Positions 54,812 to 64,000 of a stretch of 64,000 bases of DNA are shown piece by piece (position 1 is the first letter of the stretch; the number at the start of each line of letters is the position of its first letter). Below the pieces are notes generated by a model, which worked only from the letters and a program-made list of their open reading frames with translations, ran no database searches and was not told where the DNA came from. A program made the translations under genes and the position numbers. Origin of the DNA: Staphylococcus hominis subsp. hominis (GTDB lineage: Bacteria; Bacillota; Bacilli; Staphylococcales; Staphylococcaceae). The stretch covers positions 379-64,378 of the forward strand of contig NZ_PPQE01000029.1 in assembly GCF_002901845.1 (NCBI RefSeq), in the 5' to 3' direction.

Positions 54812-55558
54812 ATGAAAAAGACAATTATTGCATCTTCATTAGCAGTAGGTTTAGGATTAGTAGCAGGAAACGTAAGTCATGCTGATGCAAGTGAAAATCA
54901 AATTAATAAAGAAAAATTAGCTCAATTAGCGGAATCTAACGATCAATCATTAAATCAACATCCTATTCAAGAAGGAGCATATAATTACCAATTTAATTTA
55001 AATAGTAAAACTTATCATTTTTGGTCAGATGGAACATATTTTAAATGGGAATATTATCCATCAAACGGTTCAACTGTAAATAGTGCTAATCAAAATGTAG
55101 CTTCAACTCAAACAGCACAAAATGTATCTTACCAAAATAATAATTATAAAAATATAAATCAATCAGCTTCAACTTCAAATGTAAGTCAACACTATGCAAA
55201 TGAAGCTCAAACACAACAAGCACCAAAAACAACACAAACTAAACAAGCAACTCAAACACAACAAGCACCTGCTAATGCAACTACAAATCAACCTAAACAA
55301 TCAACAAGTGGTTCATCTGTAAATGTAAATAGTCATTTACAACAAATCGCTCAACGCGAATCAGGTGGAGATATTCATGCAATCAACCCTTCTTCTGGTG
55401 CAGCAGGTAAATATCAATTCTTACAATCTACTTGGGATTCAGTAGCACCAGCACAATATAAAGGTGTATCACCAGCACAAGCACCTGAAAGTGTTCAAGA
55501 TGCAGCGGCAGTAAAACTTTATAATACTGCAGGTCCATCTCAATGGGTTACAGCGTAA
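54812..55558 (+). CDS. sceD: Probable lytic transglycosylase SceD
   Basis: A 248-residue secreted wall enzyme. A signal peptide (about 1-26) with cleavage near SHADA leads to a [26 protein letters not shown] segment, written here only for location at about 57-83. A low-complexity Gln/Thr/Asn/Ser linker (about 90-165) follows, and then a C-terminal transglycosylase-like domain (about 172-248) with catalytic Glu in [22 protein letters not shown] and PSQWVTA. SceD/IsaA proteins cut peptidoglycan and aid cell separation. WalKR control is supported by the site upstream. Confidence 0.94.
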   Translation: MKKTIIASSLAVGLGLVAGNVSHADASENQINKEKLAQLAESNDQSLNQHPIQEGAYNYQFNLNSKTYHFWSDGTYFKWEYYPSNGSTVNSANQNVASTQTAQNVSYQNNNYKNINQSASTSNVSQHYANEAQTQQAPKTTQTKQATQTQQAPANATTNQPKQSTSGSSVNVNSHLQQIAQRESGGDIHAINPSSGAAGKYQFLQSTWDSVAPAQYKGVSPAQAPESVQDAAAVKLYNTAGPSQWVTA

Positions 55559-55580
55559 AACTTAATAAATAATTTACTAG

Positions 55581-55616
55581 TGCCTGAGACAATATGAGTT
55601 GTCTTAGGCATTTTAT
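55581..55616 (+). terminator. sceD terminator
   Basis: TGCCTGAGACAA pairs with TTGTCTTAGGCA (one G:T pair) around six bases, followed by TTTTA. Confidence 0.88.
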
Positions 55617-55773
55617 ATATATTGATAGTAATGACTGAATTTAAAAAGATTTCTGTACTATTCTTTATTTATTATATTTATAATAATAGTTGTATGAATT
55701 AAACTTATTTCAATGAATATCTTTTTTATTTGAATTATAACAATGGTTTTGTTATGGTTAAATTAAACTAAAG

Positions 55774-55863
55774 ACTACTAGGGGAGCCATGGAATATGGC
55801 TGAGATGAAGCATTCAGACCCTTATAACCTGATTTGGTTAATGCCAACGTAGGAAAGTAGTAA
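55774..55863 (+). promoter_or_regulatory. TPP riboswitch aptamer (THI element)
   Basis: Conserved blocks are in order: GGGGAGCC, GGCTGAGATGAA, CAGACCCTTATAACCTGAT and GGTTAATGCCAACGTAGGAAA. The closing stem P1 is ACTACT (55774-55779) with AGTAGT (55856-55861). It senses thiamine pyrophosphate. Confidence 0.97.
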
Positions 55864-55896
55864 TACATATTCATTTATTCTATTTTTTTGAATATT

Positions 55897-55929
55897 GACT
55901 ACATTTCTACGTTGAAATGTAGTTTTTTT
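55897..55929 (+). terminator. TPP riboswitch terminator
   Basis: ACTACATTTC pairs with GAAATGTAGT around TACGTT, then T6-7. Its left part, CTACATTTCTACGTT (55899-55913), can instead pair with AACGTAGGAAAGTAG (55846-55860) of the aptamer. TPP binding therefore frees the terminator, and lack of TPP forms the antiterminator. Confidence 0.93.
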
Positions 55930-55948
55930 ATTTAAGGAGGAATAGTTA

Positions 55949-56638
55949 ATGAGTTTTTCAGATGAATTAAAGCAAGCGTCAAAGCCAATTATTGAAGAGA
56001 TTTATAATGATGGTTTTATTCAAGATTTATTAAAGGGAAAATTATCAAAACAAGCAGTACGCCAATACTTACGTGCTGATGCTTCTTATTTAAAAGAATT
56101 TACTAATTTATATGCTTTACTTATTCCTAAAGCACCTACTATGAAAGAAGTGAAATTCTTAGTAGAGCAAATTGAATTTATGTTAGATGGCGAAGTAGAA
56201 GCTCATGAAATTTTAGCGGACTATATTAACGAACCTTATGAAGAAATTGTAAAAGAAAAAGTGTGGCCACCTAGTGGAGACCATTACATTAAACATATGT
56301 ATTATCATGCTTATACTCATGAAAATGCTGCATACACTATAGCTGCAATGGCACCATGTCCTTACGTATATGAAGTGATTGCTAAATGGGGATTAGAAGA
56401 TTCAAATCTTAATAGAGATGCACTTACTGCTAAGTGGTTTGATTTTTATAGCACTGAAATGGCACCTTTAATTGAAGTATTTGACCGTTTGTTAAATGAA
56501 CTTACAGAACATTGTACCGAACAGGAAAAAAGAGAAATTAAAGAAGCATTTTTACAAAGTACTGTACATGAACGTCATTTCTTTAATATGGCATACATTG
56601 ATGAAGAATGGGATTTTGGAGGAGCAAATCATGAATAA
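55949..56638 (+). CDS. tenA: Thiaminase II / aminopyrimidine aminohydrolase TenA
   Basis: Hydrolyses aminopyrimidine breakdown products of thiamine back to HMP. The 229-residue all-helical protein has Asp44, the nucleophile Cys137 in MAPCPYVYE and the Glu in [22 protein letters not shown] precedes the ATG. It is the first gene of the TPP-controlled operon and overlaps thiD by eight bases. Confidence 0.96.
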   Translation: MSFSDELKQASKPIIEEIYNDGFIQDLLKGKLSKQAVRQYLRADASYLKEFTNLYALLIPKAPTMKEVKFLVEQIEFMLDGEVEAHEILADYINEPYEEIVKEKVWPPSGDHYIKHMYYHAYTHENAAYTIAAMAPCPYVYEVIAKWGLEDSNLNRDALTAKWFDFYSTEMAPLIEVFDRLLNELTEHCTEQEKREIKEAFLQSTVHERHFFNMAYIDEEWDFGGANHE

Positions 56639-57452
56639 ACCTAAGATTGCGTTAACAATTGCTGGTACTGACCCTTCTGGTGGCGCAGGAGTTATGGCAG
56701 ATTTAAAATCATTCCATGCTTGTGGCGTATATGGAATGGCTGCTATTACAAGTATTGTGGCTCAAAATACTAAAGGAGTTCAACATATCCATAATCTAGA
56801 AACTAGTTGGGTTAAAGAACAATTAGATAGCGTGTTTGATGATGAATTACCTCATGCAATTAAGACTGGAATGATTGCTACACATGAAACGATGGAACTG
56901 ATTCAAACATATTTAAAAAATCATAGCGATATTCCCTATGTTATCGATCCAGTTATGCTAGCTAAAAGTGGCGATTCCTTAATGGATGATGAAACAAAAA
57001 AACATCTTCAGAAAACGCTCTTACCATTAGCGGATGTCGTGACTCCTAACATTCCAGAAGCTGAAGAAATTACTGGCTTGAAAATTGATACTGAAGATAA
57101 TATTCGTAAAGCAGGTCATATATTTATAAATGAAATAGGAAGTAAAGGTGTAGTAATTAAAGGCGGTCATTCTGCTGATTTAAATAATGCTAAAGACTTT
57201 TTATTTACTAAAGATGATGTCTATACTTTTGAAGAGAAGCGATTTAATACGCCACATACTCATGGTACAGGTTGCACATTTTCAGCTGTGATCACAGCCG
57301 AACTAGCTAAAGGTAAAACAATTTATGAAGCTGTAAAAAAAGGTAAAAAATTTATTTCATTAAGTATTGAACATACACCTGAAATCGGTCAAGGACGCGG
57401 CCCGGTAAACCATTTTGCTTATATGAAGAAAGCAGGTTTAGACGATGAATAG
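56631..57452 (+). CDS. thiD: HMP/HMP-P kinase ThiD
   Basis: Phosphorylates hydroxymethylpyrimidine twice. The 273-residue ribokinase-like protein has [18 protein letters not shown] at the start, [12 protein letters not shown] in the middle and the anion-hole motif [10 protein letters not shown] chose the ATG at 56631 with GGAGGAG upstream. It overlaps tenA by eight bases and thiM by eight bases. Confidence 0.97.
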   Translation: MNKPKIALTIAGTDPSGGAGVMADLKSFHACGVYGMAAITSIVAQNTKGVQHIHNLETSWVKEQLDSVFDDELPHAIKTGMIATHETMELIQTYLKNHSDIPYVIDPVMLAKSGDSLMDDETKKHLQKTLLPLADVVTPNIPEAEEITGLKIDTEDNIRKAGHIFINEIGSKGVVIKGGHSADLNNAKDFLFTKDDVYTFEEKRFNTPHTHGTGCTFSAVITAELAKGKTIYEAVKKGKKFISLSIEHTPEIGQGRGPVNHFAYMKKAGLDDE

Positions 57453-58233
57453 TTTAGAAAAGATAAGACAAGAGAATCCACTAGTAGTCTGTTATACCAA
57501 TGATGTGGTTAAAAACTTCACTGCGAATGGACTCTTGAGTATTGGTGCAAGTCCAGCAATGAGTGAAGCTCCAGAAGAAGCAGAAGAGTTCTATAAAGTA
57601 GCAGGGGCACTGCTTATAAATATTGGAACATTAACTAAAGCAAATGAAAAAGATATTTTAGAAATTGGAAAAATTGCTAATCAACAAGGTACACCCATTG
57701 TATTTGATCCAGTTGCTGTAGGTGCATCAACATATCGTAAACAATTTTGTGAATCTTTTCTTTCTGAAATAAATGTTTCTGTAATTAAAGGTAATGCATC
57801 TGAAATTCTTACTTTAGTAGATTCAAATACTACAATGAAAGGCACTGATGGAGAAACAGACTTAGATGTAGTGACAATTGCTAAAAAAGCTTATGAAAAA
57901 TATCAAACAGCAATTGTTATTACAGGTAGAGAAGATGTTATTATTCAAGATAATCAAATTGTCAAATTATCAAATGGTTCTCCATTACTTGCAAAAATCA
58001 CAGGCGCGGGTTGTTTATTAGGCAGTTTAGTTGCTGGATTTTTATTTAGAAATACACATCCGTCATTACAAGTATTAGAAGAATCAGTAAGTTATTATAA
58101 TATCGCCGCAGAGATTGCTGAAAAAAGCGAAAAAGTTAATGGACCTGGAACATTCTTATCTCAATTACTTGATGAAATGTATCAACTTAACTATGATACT
58201 TATAAACAATTTGTAAAACGTAAAGAGGTTTAA
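57445..58233 (+). CDS. thiM: Hydroxyethylthiazole kinase ThiM
   Basis: Phosphorylates the thiazole alcohol for salvage. The 262-residue ribokinase-fold protein has [21 protein letters not shown] (shown at about residues 19-39), [10 protein letters not shown] and the ATP-site motif [11 protein letters not shown]. The start overlaps thiD. The operon has salvage enzymes only, with no thiC, thiG or thiS here. Confidence 0.97.
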   Translation: MNSLEKIRQENPLVVCYTNDVVKNFTANGLLSIGASPAMSEAPEEAEEFYKVAGALLINIGTLTKANEKDILEIGKIANQQGTPIVFDPVAVGASTYRKQFCESFLSEINVSVIKGNASEILTLVDSNTTMKGTDGETDLDVVTIAKKAYEKYQTAIVITGREDVIIQDNQIVKLSNGSPLLAKITGAGCLLGSLVAGFLFRNTHPSLQVLEESVSYYNIAAEIAEKSEKVNGPGTFLSQLLDEMYQLNYDTYKQFVKRKEV

Positions 58234-58235
58234 AT

Positions 58236-58874
58236 ATGTTTGATTCAAAAAGCTTACAAGTCTATTTTATATGTGGAACACAAGACATCATCGGTGATCA
58301 AAATATTAAAGATGTTTTAAAAGCAGCATTAGAATCAGGAATTACATTATTTCAATTTCGAGAAAAAGGGCCAAATGCTTTAGTAGGGGATGAAAAAGAA
58401 GCATTAGCTAAGGAATTAAAAACACTTTGTCATGAGTATAAAGTACCTTTTCTAATTAATGATGATGTGGATTTAGCTGAAAAAATTGATGCAGATGGTA
58501 TACATGTAGGTCAAGATGACGAAATAATTGCTTCTTTTGCTAATCGTTTTAAAAATAAAATTATAGGGTTAAGTGTAGGAAACGTAAAGGAATATCAACA
58601 ATCAGATTTAGAACACGTAGATTATATAGGTGTAGGTCCAATGTATGAGACATCTTCAAAATCTGATGCAAGTGCCCCTGTAGGTCCTGAAATGATTGCA
58701 ACATTAAAAAATATTAATCCAAGCTTACCTATGGTTGCTATAGGTGGTATTACTGAAGACAATTGTGAACTTATAGCTAAAGAAGGCGCTGATGGTGTGT
58801 CAGTTATTTCAGTCATTACACATAGTCAAAATATTGACAAGACTGTTAATAAATTAAAGCACTATTTCAAATAA
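58236..58874 (+). CDS. thiE: Thiamine-phosphate synthase ThiE
   Basis: Joins HMP-PP and thiazole phosphate to thiamine phosphate. The 212-residue TIM barrel has [39 protein letters not shown] and [10 protein letters not shown]. It starts two bases after thiM and is the last gene of the operon. Confidence 0.97.
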   Translation: MFDSKSLQVYFICGTQDIIGDQNIKDVLKAALESGITLFQFREKGPNALVGDEKEALAKELKTLCHEYKVPFLINDDVDLAEKIDADGIHVGQDDEIIASFANRFKNKIIGLSVGNVKEYQQSDLEHVDYIGVGPMYETSSKSDASAPVGPEMIATLKNINPSLPMVAIGGITEDNCELIAKEGADGVSVISVITHSQNIDKTVNKLKHYFK

Positions 58875-58962
58875 ATATCTCTTTTTTTCAGTTTTTGTTT
58901 TCTAGTACACCCTATCTATGATAAAATTATTTCTACGTGAATATATCAATAGAGGTGTAAAA

Positions 58963-59832
58963 ATGAAGAAGAAAGCGCTACTACCTTTGTTATTAGGGGT
59001 AATGGTCTTTTTAGCTGGATGTGACTATTCCAAATCTAGTAATAGAAATGGATTTTTCTACAATACATTCGTTGAACCAATGGCTAAAATTCTACATTGG
59101 TTAGGCCATTCTGTTTTTCATGATGATTATGGTATTGCAATCATCGTTTTAGTATTAGTTATTCGTATTATCTTATTGCCTTTCATGCTATCAAACTATA
59201 AAAATAGCCATATGATGCGTGAAAAAATGAAAATTGCTAAACCTGAAGTAGAAGGTGTACAAGAAAAAGTTAAGCGAGCACGTACTCAAGAAGAAAAAAT
59301 GGCTGCTAATCAGGAAATGATGGAAGTTTATAAGAAATATGATATCAATCCTATGAAGAGTGCTTTAGGCTGCTTACCTGTTTTAATTCAAATGCCTATT
59401 GTTATGGGATTATATTTCGTATTGCGTTATCGTATTGGTGGCGGTATTACAGAACATCCACATTTCTTATGGTTTAATTTAGTACATCCTGATATTTGGA
59501 TTACTATTATTGCTGGTGTGTTATACTTTATTCAAGCATGGGTGTCAAGTAAACAAATGCCTGAAGAACAACGTCAAATGACTTATATGATGATGATTGT
59601 TTCACCTATTATGATTATTTGGATTTCATTAAGTTCAGCTTCAGCACTAGGTTTATATTGGTCTGTCAGTGCGGCATTCTTAATTATTCAAACATTCTTT
59701 GCAAATAAACATTATGAAAAAGTTGCAAAACAAGAAATTGGACCTATGGTTGAGGCACATAAAGAAAATAATTCAAATAAAAAAGGTAAAAATACGCAAG
59801 TTGTTTCTAAAAATAATAAGAAGAAAAAATAA
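58963..59832 (+). CDS. yidC: Membrane insertase YidC (lipoprotein)
   Basis: Inserts proteins into the membrane alone or with SecYEG. The 289-residue protein has a lipoprotein signal peptide with lipobox LAGC (Cys20), five core membrane segments and a lysine-rich tail that binds ribosomes (KKGKN to KKKK). I chose the ATG at 58963 with AGAGGTG upstream; an ATG at 58918 would put 15 residues before the signal peptide. Confidence 0.95.
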   Translation: MKKKALLPLLLGVMVFLAGCDYSKSSNRNGFFYNTFVEPMAKILHWLGHSVFHDDYGIAIIVLVLVIRIILLPFMLSNYKNSHMMREKMKIAKPEVEGVQEKVKRARTQEEKMAANQEMMEVYKKYDINPMKSALGCLPVLIQMPIVMGLYFVLRYRIGGGITEHPHFLWFNLVHPDIWITIIAGVLYFIQAWVSSKQMPEEQRQMTYMMMIVSPIMIIWISLSSASALGLYWSVSAAFLIIQTFFANKHYEKVAKQEIGPMVEAHKENNSNKKGKNTQVVSKNNKKKK

Positions 59833-59850
59833 TATAAGCATAATACGATA

Positions 59851-59890
59851 AAAAAGTAGGAAAAGATAGATGATCTTTTCCTACTTTTTT
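59851..59890. terminator. Bidirectional terminator yidC/HD gene
   Basis: AAAAAGTAGGAAAAGAT pairs with ATCTTTTCCTACTTTTT around about five bases. It lies between convergent genes and touches the end of the HD gene. Confidence 0.92.
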
Positions 59891-60537
59891 TATTCTTCTA
59901 AGTGCCACTCGCTATAAAATTGAGATAAAAATAGTTTCATAAATTGATGACGTTCTTCAGCTAGTTGAAATCCTGTTTGTGTATGCATTAATTTTTTTAA
60001 TTTTAATAACTTATCATAGAAGTGTCTAATAGCAGAAGGAGGTAAATCAACCATATCTTTTTCTGAAGGAATTGAATGATAGGGAGATTCTGTCCACATC
60101 GGCTCATTGAAATGTCCAGAAAATTGAAACGTTCTTGCGATACCTATAGCACCAATAGCATCTAAGCGATCAGCATCTCTAACGATTTGTCCTTCGATTG
60201 GAAGTGTAACATCGTTATTTCTACCATTTCGATAACTCAAATGTTTGATAATAAAAATAATATTCTTTTGAACAGTATCATCCAATTCTATTTTTTTAAA
60301 AAATTGATGTAATTCGCTTAAAGCATGGTGTTTATCAGTCAATTTATCATCTATGACGTCATGCAATAAAGCTGACAATACTATTGTAAGAAAATCGCCT
60401 TGATGTTCTTGTTTGGCAATATATTTAGCTAATAATGTGACACGTTCAATATGTGCAATATCATGTCCAGAGTAATCATTTTTATGAAATTGGTACATAT
60501 ATTCTTTAGCTAATAATATTTGTTCTGCTTGATTCAT
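59890..60537 (-). CDS. HD-domain phosphohydrolase (YedJ-like)
   Basis: A 215-residue HD-superfamily protein. Metal residues are in HDIAHIERV (about 25), LSALLHDVIDDK (about 55-66) and IVRDADRLDAIGAIGIARTF (about 120-139). It resembles the B. subtilis YedJ type. Such proteins hydrolyse phosphate esters of nucleotides, but the substrate is unknown. SD AAAGGAG precedes the start. It lies 34 bases after cls on the same strand, so the two may share a transcript. Confidence 0.87.
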   Translation of the reverse strand: MNQAEQILLAKEYMYQFHKNDYSGHDIAHIERVTLLAKYIAKQEHQGDFLTIVLSALLHDVIDDKLTDKHHALSELHQFFKKIELDDTVQKNIIFIIKHLSYRNGRNNDVTLPIEGQIVRDADRLDAIGAIGIARTFQFSGHFNEPMWTESPYHSIPSEKDMVDLPPSAIRHFYDKLLKLKKLMHTQTGFQLAEERHQFMKLFLSQFYSEWHLEE

Positions 60538-60571
60538 AAACTACTCCTTTAAAAACATGTATTGAATGAGT

Positions 60572-62056
60572 TTAAAGAATAGGTGATAATAATTGAGATA
60601 TGCCTTCTTTAAACTTAATCCAAGTACTACGTTGATTATATAATTCTTTAGTCAACTCATATGAGACTTTCATATCTTTAATAAATGCTTTTTTAAGTTG
60701 AAGAGAAATATCTTCGTCATAAATGAACGCATTCACTTCGAAATTTAATGAAAAACTACGATTATCCATATTTGCTGTACCTACAGTAGCAATTTCATCA
60801 TCGACAATGAGTGTTTTTGAATGTAGAAATCCATTATTATATTGATAGATTTTAACACCTGCGTCTAATAAAGAAGCGACATTTTTTAATGTAGCCCAAT
60901 AAACAAAAGGATGATCGGGTTTACATGGAATCATTAAATTAACTTCAACACCACCTAAAGCGGCAATTTTTATGGCATCAATAAAAGCTTGATCAGGAAT
61001 AAAATAAGGTGATTGAATATAAATAGAATGTTTTGCTGACATAATCATCTTTAAATAGCCATATTTAATTTGTTCCCAGTCTTCATCAGGACCACTTGAA
61101 GCGATTTGAACACCAATCTCGCCGCCTGAATCTACATCAGGAAAATATCTATCTTCATATCTGATATTGTCACGTGTTGATTGTGAATTCCAATCTAAGA
61201 TGAATCTTAATTCTAATGCATTGACAGAGTCACCTTCAAGTCTTAAATGAGTATCTCTCCAATAACCAAATTTTTTATCTTTACCAAGGTATTCATCACC
61301 AACATTAAACCCCCCAACATAACCAATCTTGCCATCTATAATTACAATTTTTCTATGATTACGGTTATTCATTCTTAAATTGATTAAGGGCAATTTGGAA
61401 GGGAAGAAGGCTTCTGCGTGTCCACCTTTGTCTTTAAACTGTTTCAAATCTTTCTTGCGTAATGTTCTTGAGCCCATATCATCATATAACATTTTAACTT
61501 CTATACCATCTTCAAGTCTGTCTTCGAGTGCCTTTAAAATACGACGTCCAAGATCATCACTTTTGAAAATATAGTATTGAATATGTATATAATCTTTAGC
61601 ATTCTGAATATCTTCAATTAATGCGTCAAATTTAGCATGACCATCTGTAAAGATTTTTATACTGTTATCAGTAGTTAAGAATGCAGCATTATTATAGAGT
61701 AACATGTGCACCATTTCTTTAAACTTAACAATTTGATGATTACCTTTAGAAAAATCATCTTTTTCAAGTGCATTTAATTGCTCATCAACTATCATAGCTA
61801 AACCTTTACGATCTTCTTTTTTTAATTTGAAAATATGTTTGCGTTGTATTTGACGCCCTAATAATAGATATAAAATAAATCCTACTATCGGTAGAAATAC
61901 AAGAACTAAAAGCCACGCCCAAATGGAACCTGCACTACGACGTTCCATGAAGATAATGATAAATGCGAAAATCAAGTTTAATATAAAGGCAGTGATTAAT
62001 ATGATGTTAATAATTAAAGAAGAGTGTGAGAAAGATAATTGCACGATCTCTACCAT
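60572..62056 (-). CDS. cls: Cardiolipin synthase
   Basis: Condenses two phosphatidylglycerols to cardiolipin. The 494-residue protein has two N-terminal membrane segments (about 13-37 and 46-66) and two phospholipase D HKD motifs: His234, Lys236, Asp241 in [10 protein letters not shown], and His412, Lys414, Asp419 in [10 protein letters not shown]. It looks like the main staphylococcal Cls2. The start codon is about 14 bases from GGAGG, longer than usual, but no better start exists. Confidence 0.95.
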   Translation of the reverse strand: MVEIVQLSFSHSSLIINIILITAFILNLIFAFIIIFMERRSAGSIWAWLLVLVFLPIVGFILYLLLGRQIQRKHIFKLKKEDRKGLAMIVDEQLNALEKDDFSKGNHQIVKFKEMVHMLLYNNAAFLTTDNSIKIFTDGHAKFDALIEDIQNAKDYIHIQYYIFKSDDLGRRILKALEDRLEDGIEVKMLYDDMGSRTLRKKDLKQFKDKGGHAEAFFPSKLPLINLRMNNRNHRKIVIIDGKIGYVGGFNVGDEYLGKDKKFGYWRDTHLRLEGDSVNALELRFILDWNSQSTRDNIRYEDRYFPDVDSGGEIGVQIASSGPDEDWEQIKYGYLKMIMSAKHSIYIQSPYFIPDQAFIDAIKIAALGGVEVNLMIPCKPDHPFVYWATLKNVASLLDAGVKIYQYNNGFLHSKTLIVDDEIATVGTANMDNRSFSLNFEVNAFIYDEDISLQLKKAFIKDMKVSYELTKELYNQRSTWIKFKEGISQLLSPIL

Positions 62057-62163
62057 ATTAATTAATTGAACCTCCTAAATCGTTTAAAATTAATGTACTA
62101 ACAAATATTGTACCATGCACTATAATAAATGGTATGATTAATTTTTAAAATAAAAATGTATAA

Positions 62164-62192
62164 TTGACGTAATAAAGAGGAAATTATACGAT
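62164..62192 (+). promoter_or_regulatory. Possible csoR promoter
   Basis: TTGACG at 62164-62169 with TACGAT at 62187-62192, 17 bases apart. The -10 is poor. I see no G/C-rich palindrome of the usual CsoR operator type beside it. Confidence 0.35.
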
Positions 62193-62221
62193 GATATAGA
62201 AGCTATGAAAGGGTGAATTAG

Positions 62222-62515
62222 TTGGAAAATCAAAATCATGCCCATCATTCTGAGCAAGTTAAATTAAATTTAAAATCTCGATTAAATCGAATAGAAGGAC
62301 AAGTTAAAGCAATTAATCGAATGATTGATGAAGACGTCTACTGTGATGATGTATTAACTCAGATAAGAGCAACACGTTCAGCACTTAATAGTGTTGCTAC
62401 TAAGTTACTAGAACATCACATGAAAAGTTGTATTATGGAAAAAATAAATCAAGGTACTGAAGAAGAAGCAATGGAAGAACTACTAGTGACATTTCAAAAA
62501 CTAGTGAAAGATTAG
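62222..62515 (+). CDS. csoR: Copper-sensing repressor CsoR
   Basis: A 97-residue all-helical CsoR/RcnR-family repressor. The Cu(I) ligands of the family are intact: Cys41 in DVYCDDVL, His66 and Cys70 in EHHMKSC. It starts at TTG with AAAGGGTG upstream. The N-terminal NHAHH is extra. The gene pairs with csoZ, 15 bases downstream, as in the csoR-csoZ operon of S. aureus, which is separate from the copAZ operon it also controls. Confidence 0.94.
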   Translation: MENQNHAHHSEQVKLNLKSRLNRIEGQVKAINRMIDEDVYCDDVLTQIRATRSALNSVATKLLEHHMKSCIMEKINQGTEEEAMEELLVTFQKLVKD

Positions 62516-62530
62516 TTAGGAGATTGTAAT

Positions 62531-62740
62531 ATGTTAAACAGTAATATTGTATTTATAGATAACATTGAAACAGAAGAACAAGCACAAATGTTAAATGAAC
62601 GTTTGTTAAATATGATTGGAGTACATACGGTATCAATCGATATAGAAAGAAATAAGATTAATGTTGAATATGAAACACCTACTAATTTAAATAGTATTGA
62701 AAAAGAAATTTATGACGCTGGATTTAAAGTACTTTCATAA
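62531..62740 (+). CDS. csoZ: CsoZ, HMA-like protein without a metal motif
   Basis: A 69-residue protein with the beta-alpha-beta-beta-alpha-beta pattern of heavy-metal-associated domains (VFIDNIETEEQAQMLNERL, VHTVSIDIERNKINVEYE, IEKEIYDAGFKVL). It has no cysteine, so it cannot bind Cu(I) like CopZ. In S. aureus the gene next to csoR is called csoZ. Its role is unclear. SD TAGGAG precedes the ATG. Confidence 0.88.
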   Translation: MLNSNIVFIDNIETEEQAQMLNERLLNMIGVHTVSIDIERNKINVEYETPTNLNSIEKEIYDAGFKVLS

Positions 62741-62852
62741 TAAAAAGCTTTAGTGTAACTTAAATAATTTAAAATAATTTTCAAATATAGTAGTAAAGCA
62801 TGACTAATTAGGGTAGTATATCATTGAAGGTCAAAAAACGAGGTGAGATACC

Positions 62853-62990
62853 ATGAACAAATCAGATAAGTTACAAAATGTAGTCAAATTATTATCATCT
62901 TTAGGCGTCAATATCAAAAAAACAAAATCTCGTTTCGACATTATTAATACTTTGCCTACCACAAAAACCGTTACTCAAGAACTTAAATAA
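62853..62990 (+). CDS. Small protein of 45 residues, unknown
   Basis: An ORF with a strong SD (GAGGTGAG, ten bases before the ATG) and its own terminator. The protein begins MNKSDKLQNVVKLLSSLG and is basic and soluble, with an amphipathic N-terminal helix and no signal peptide or cysteine. It is too short to be found by length filters. The region between csoZ and it shows no terminator, so it may also be read from csoRZ. I do not recognise a family. Confidence 0.68.
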   Translation: MNKSDKLQNVVKLLSSLGVNIKKTKSRFDIINTLPTTKTVTQELK

Positions 62991-63002
62991 TATGTGATTG
63001 AA

Positions 63003-63041
63003 AAAAGCCTGAGACATTATTAGTTGTCTCAGACTTTTTTA
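63003..63041 (+). terminator. Terminator after the small gene
   Basis: AAAAGCCTGAGACA pairs with TGTCTCAGACTTTT (one mismatch) around eight bases, then T2-6. It belongs to the GAGACA/TGTCTC terminator family of the window and lies between the small gene and the convergent rodA. Confidence 0.9.
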
Positions 63042-63150
63042 TGTGTTGGAGATACATTGCTGAAGTGGAACGATAAAGTCAAAATGAGTTTTGTTTCATT
63101 CTCATTCATACTATTTTCATGTTATTAACTGAATTAAAATATATTTATTA

Positions 63151-64000
63151 TTAAGCATCTTTTGACGCTGGCTTTTGATGGTAATAAATAGAAAGTATAA
63201 CACCAATACCTAGCATTAAACTCCATAATGCGCTACCACCATAACTAATAAAAGGTAGTGGTATACCTGTAATAGGTAAGAGTTGAATCGTCATACCGAT
63301 ATTTTGCAAAATATGGAAGACGAGTAAAGAAATATAACCAATTAAAAATACCTTATTAAATGATGAAGTTGTTTTTATAGCTAAACGGATAAGATGGAAA
63401 ATTAAAGCTAGGAATATAAGAAGTAATATCACTGCTCCAATAAATCCAATTTCTTCTCCAATGACAGAAAAAATAAAATCGGTATGGTTTTCTGGAATGT
63501 ATACTTCTCCGTGATTATAACCTTTACCAAATAATTGACCGGATCCTATAGCTTTTAACGATTCTGTTAAATGGTAGCCATCTCCATTACTATAAGCATA
63601 AGGATTCAACCATGAATTGATTCGACCCATTTGATACATTTTGATATGTAACGTTTTCTCAATCAGAGAGGGTTTATATATAATGGCTAAAATAATACTA
63701 CTTCCTAATATTGCTACAGTAATAAAGATAGGGGCAAGAATACGCCATGTAATACTACTCACTAGCATGATTCCAACAATAATGGCACATAGAACCAATG
63801 TAGTTCCTAAATCATTTTGAAGTAAAATTAATATCATAGGTACTAGAGATATGCCAATAATTTTAAAAAATAAGATTAAATCAGTACGAAAAGATTTATT
63901 AAATGTAAATCGATTATGATTAGAAACGATTTTAGCCAAGGCAAGTATCAAAATAATCTTCATAAATTCTGAAGGTTGAATACTAATTGGACCAAAAGCA
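63151..64000 (-). CDS. rodA: RodA/FtsW-type peptidoglycan polymerase (5' end outside window)
   Basis: A SEDS-family glycosyltransferase that polymerises lipid II for side-wall synthesis. The visible part is 283 residues, open to the right edge, where it reads FGPISIQPSEFMK, the RodA family signature. Other RodA marks are LQNDLGTTLV, the catalytic-loop region with GKGYNHGEVYIPENHTDFIF, GEEIGFIGA and the C-terminal LPITGIPLPFISYGGSALW. About eight membrane segments are present. The first third of the gene is missing because the window ends, not because the gene is broken. Confidence 0.93.
   Translation of the reverse strand, partial: AFGPISIQPSEFMKIILILALAKIVSNHNRFTFNKSFRTDLILFFKIIGISLVPMILILLQNDLGTTLVLCAIIVGIMLVSSITWRILAPIFITVAILGSSIILAIIYKPSLIEKTLHIKMYQMGRINSWLNPYAYSNGDGYHLTESLKAIGSGQLFGKGYNHGEVYIPENHTDFIFSVIGEEIGFIGAVILLLIFLALIFHLIRLAIKTTSSFNKVFLIGYISLLVFHILQNIGMTIQLLPITGIPLPFISYGGSALWSLMLGIGVILSIYYHQKPASKDA

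Noticed and set aside
63151-64000. rodA as a truncated pseudogene
   Set aside because: The reading frame is open to the window edge and keeps the family motifs, so the missing start is due to the window limit.

Overview
The window is a low-GC Firmicutes chromosome segment, almost certainly Staphylococcus. The evidence is the glmM/glmS ribozyme block, czrAB, csoR/csoZ, the CoaW type II pantothenate kinase, the paired murA/murZ genes, the sceD transglycosylase and the order rpoE-pyrG-(DUF2529)-fbaA-murZ-rho-rpmE2-tdk-prfA-prmC-sua5-ywlE-ywlG-glyA-upp-mnaA-atp. The proteins look like S. aureus orthologues but differ at many positions as I remember them, and deoB follows pdp here, so a coagulase-negative species is the better guess. 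I see no insertion sequence, prophage, CRISPR array, rRNA or large repeat. This is core chromosome.

Layout. 1-280: tail of a tRNA cluster (Tyr, Gln, Lys). 400-5866: c-di-AMP synthesis (cdaA, cdaR), glmM, then the glmS ribozyme and glmS, linking c-di-AMP to UDP-GlcNAc precursor supply. 5965-15424: an ABC ATPase, a HAD phosphatase, a membrane protein, a metallophosphoesterase, the zinc-sensing czrAB operon with its operator, an NAD(P)-binding protein, manA, a protein with two EVE domains and a degenerate McrB-like AAA+ module, and a DCC thiol protein. 15627-20579: dps under a perfect PerR box, then nucleoside salvage (deoD; deoC-pdp-deoB). 20646-26433: luxS, an M20 hydrolase paired with an ATP-grasp ligase, a DUF2750-like protein, coaW and a two-domain acetyltransferase. 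26543-35720: rpoE, pyrG behind a reiterative-transcription attenuator, fbaA, murZ, an HxlR regulator, an aldehyde dehydrogenase and rho. 35836-44020: translation and modification genes (rpmE2, tdk, prfA, prmC, sua5), arginine phosphatase, ywlG, glyA, upp, mnaA. 44168-50952: the full F1Fo ATP synthase operon atpIBEFHAGDC. 51261-64000: ywzB, murA, fabZ, ywpF, a competence-type ssb, WalR-controlled sceD, the TPP-riboswitch operon tenA-thiD-thiM-thiE, yidC, an HD hydrolase, cardiolipin synthase, csoR-csoZ, a 45-residue small protein and the 3' part of rodA.

Together the genes cover cell-wall precursors (glmM, glmS, murA, murZ, mnaA, sceD, rodA), nucleotide metabolism, energy, translation and metal or redox homeostasis. 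The cis-regulatory RNA and operator content is unusually legible: a self-cleaving ribozyme, a riboswitch with a pairable antiterminator, a polyG attenuator, and near-perfect PerR, WalR and CzrA sites. The most unexplained gene is the EVE-EVE-pseudo-McrB protein at 13505-14878.
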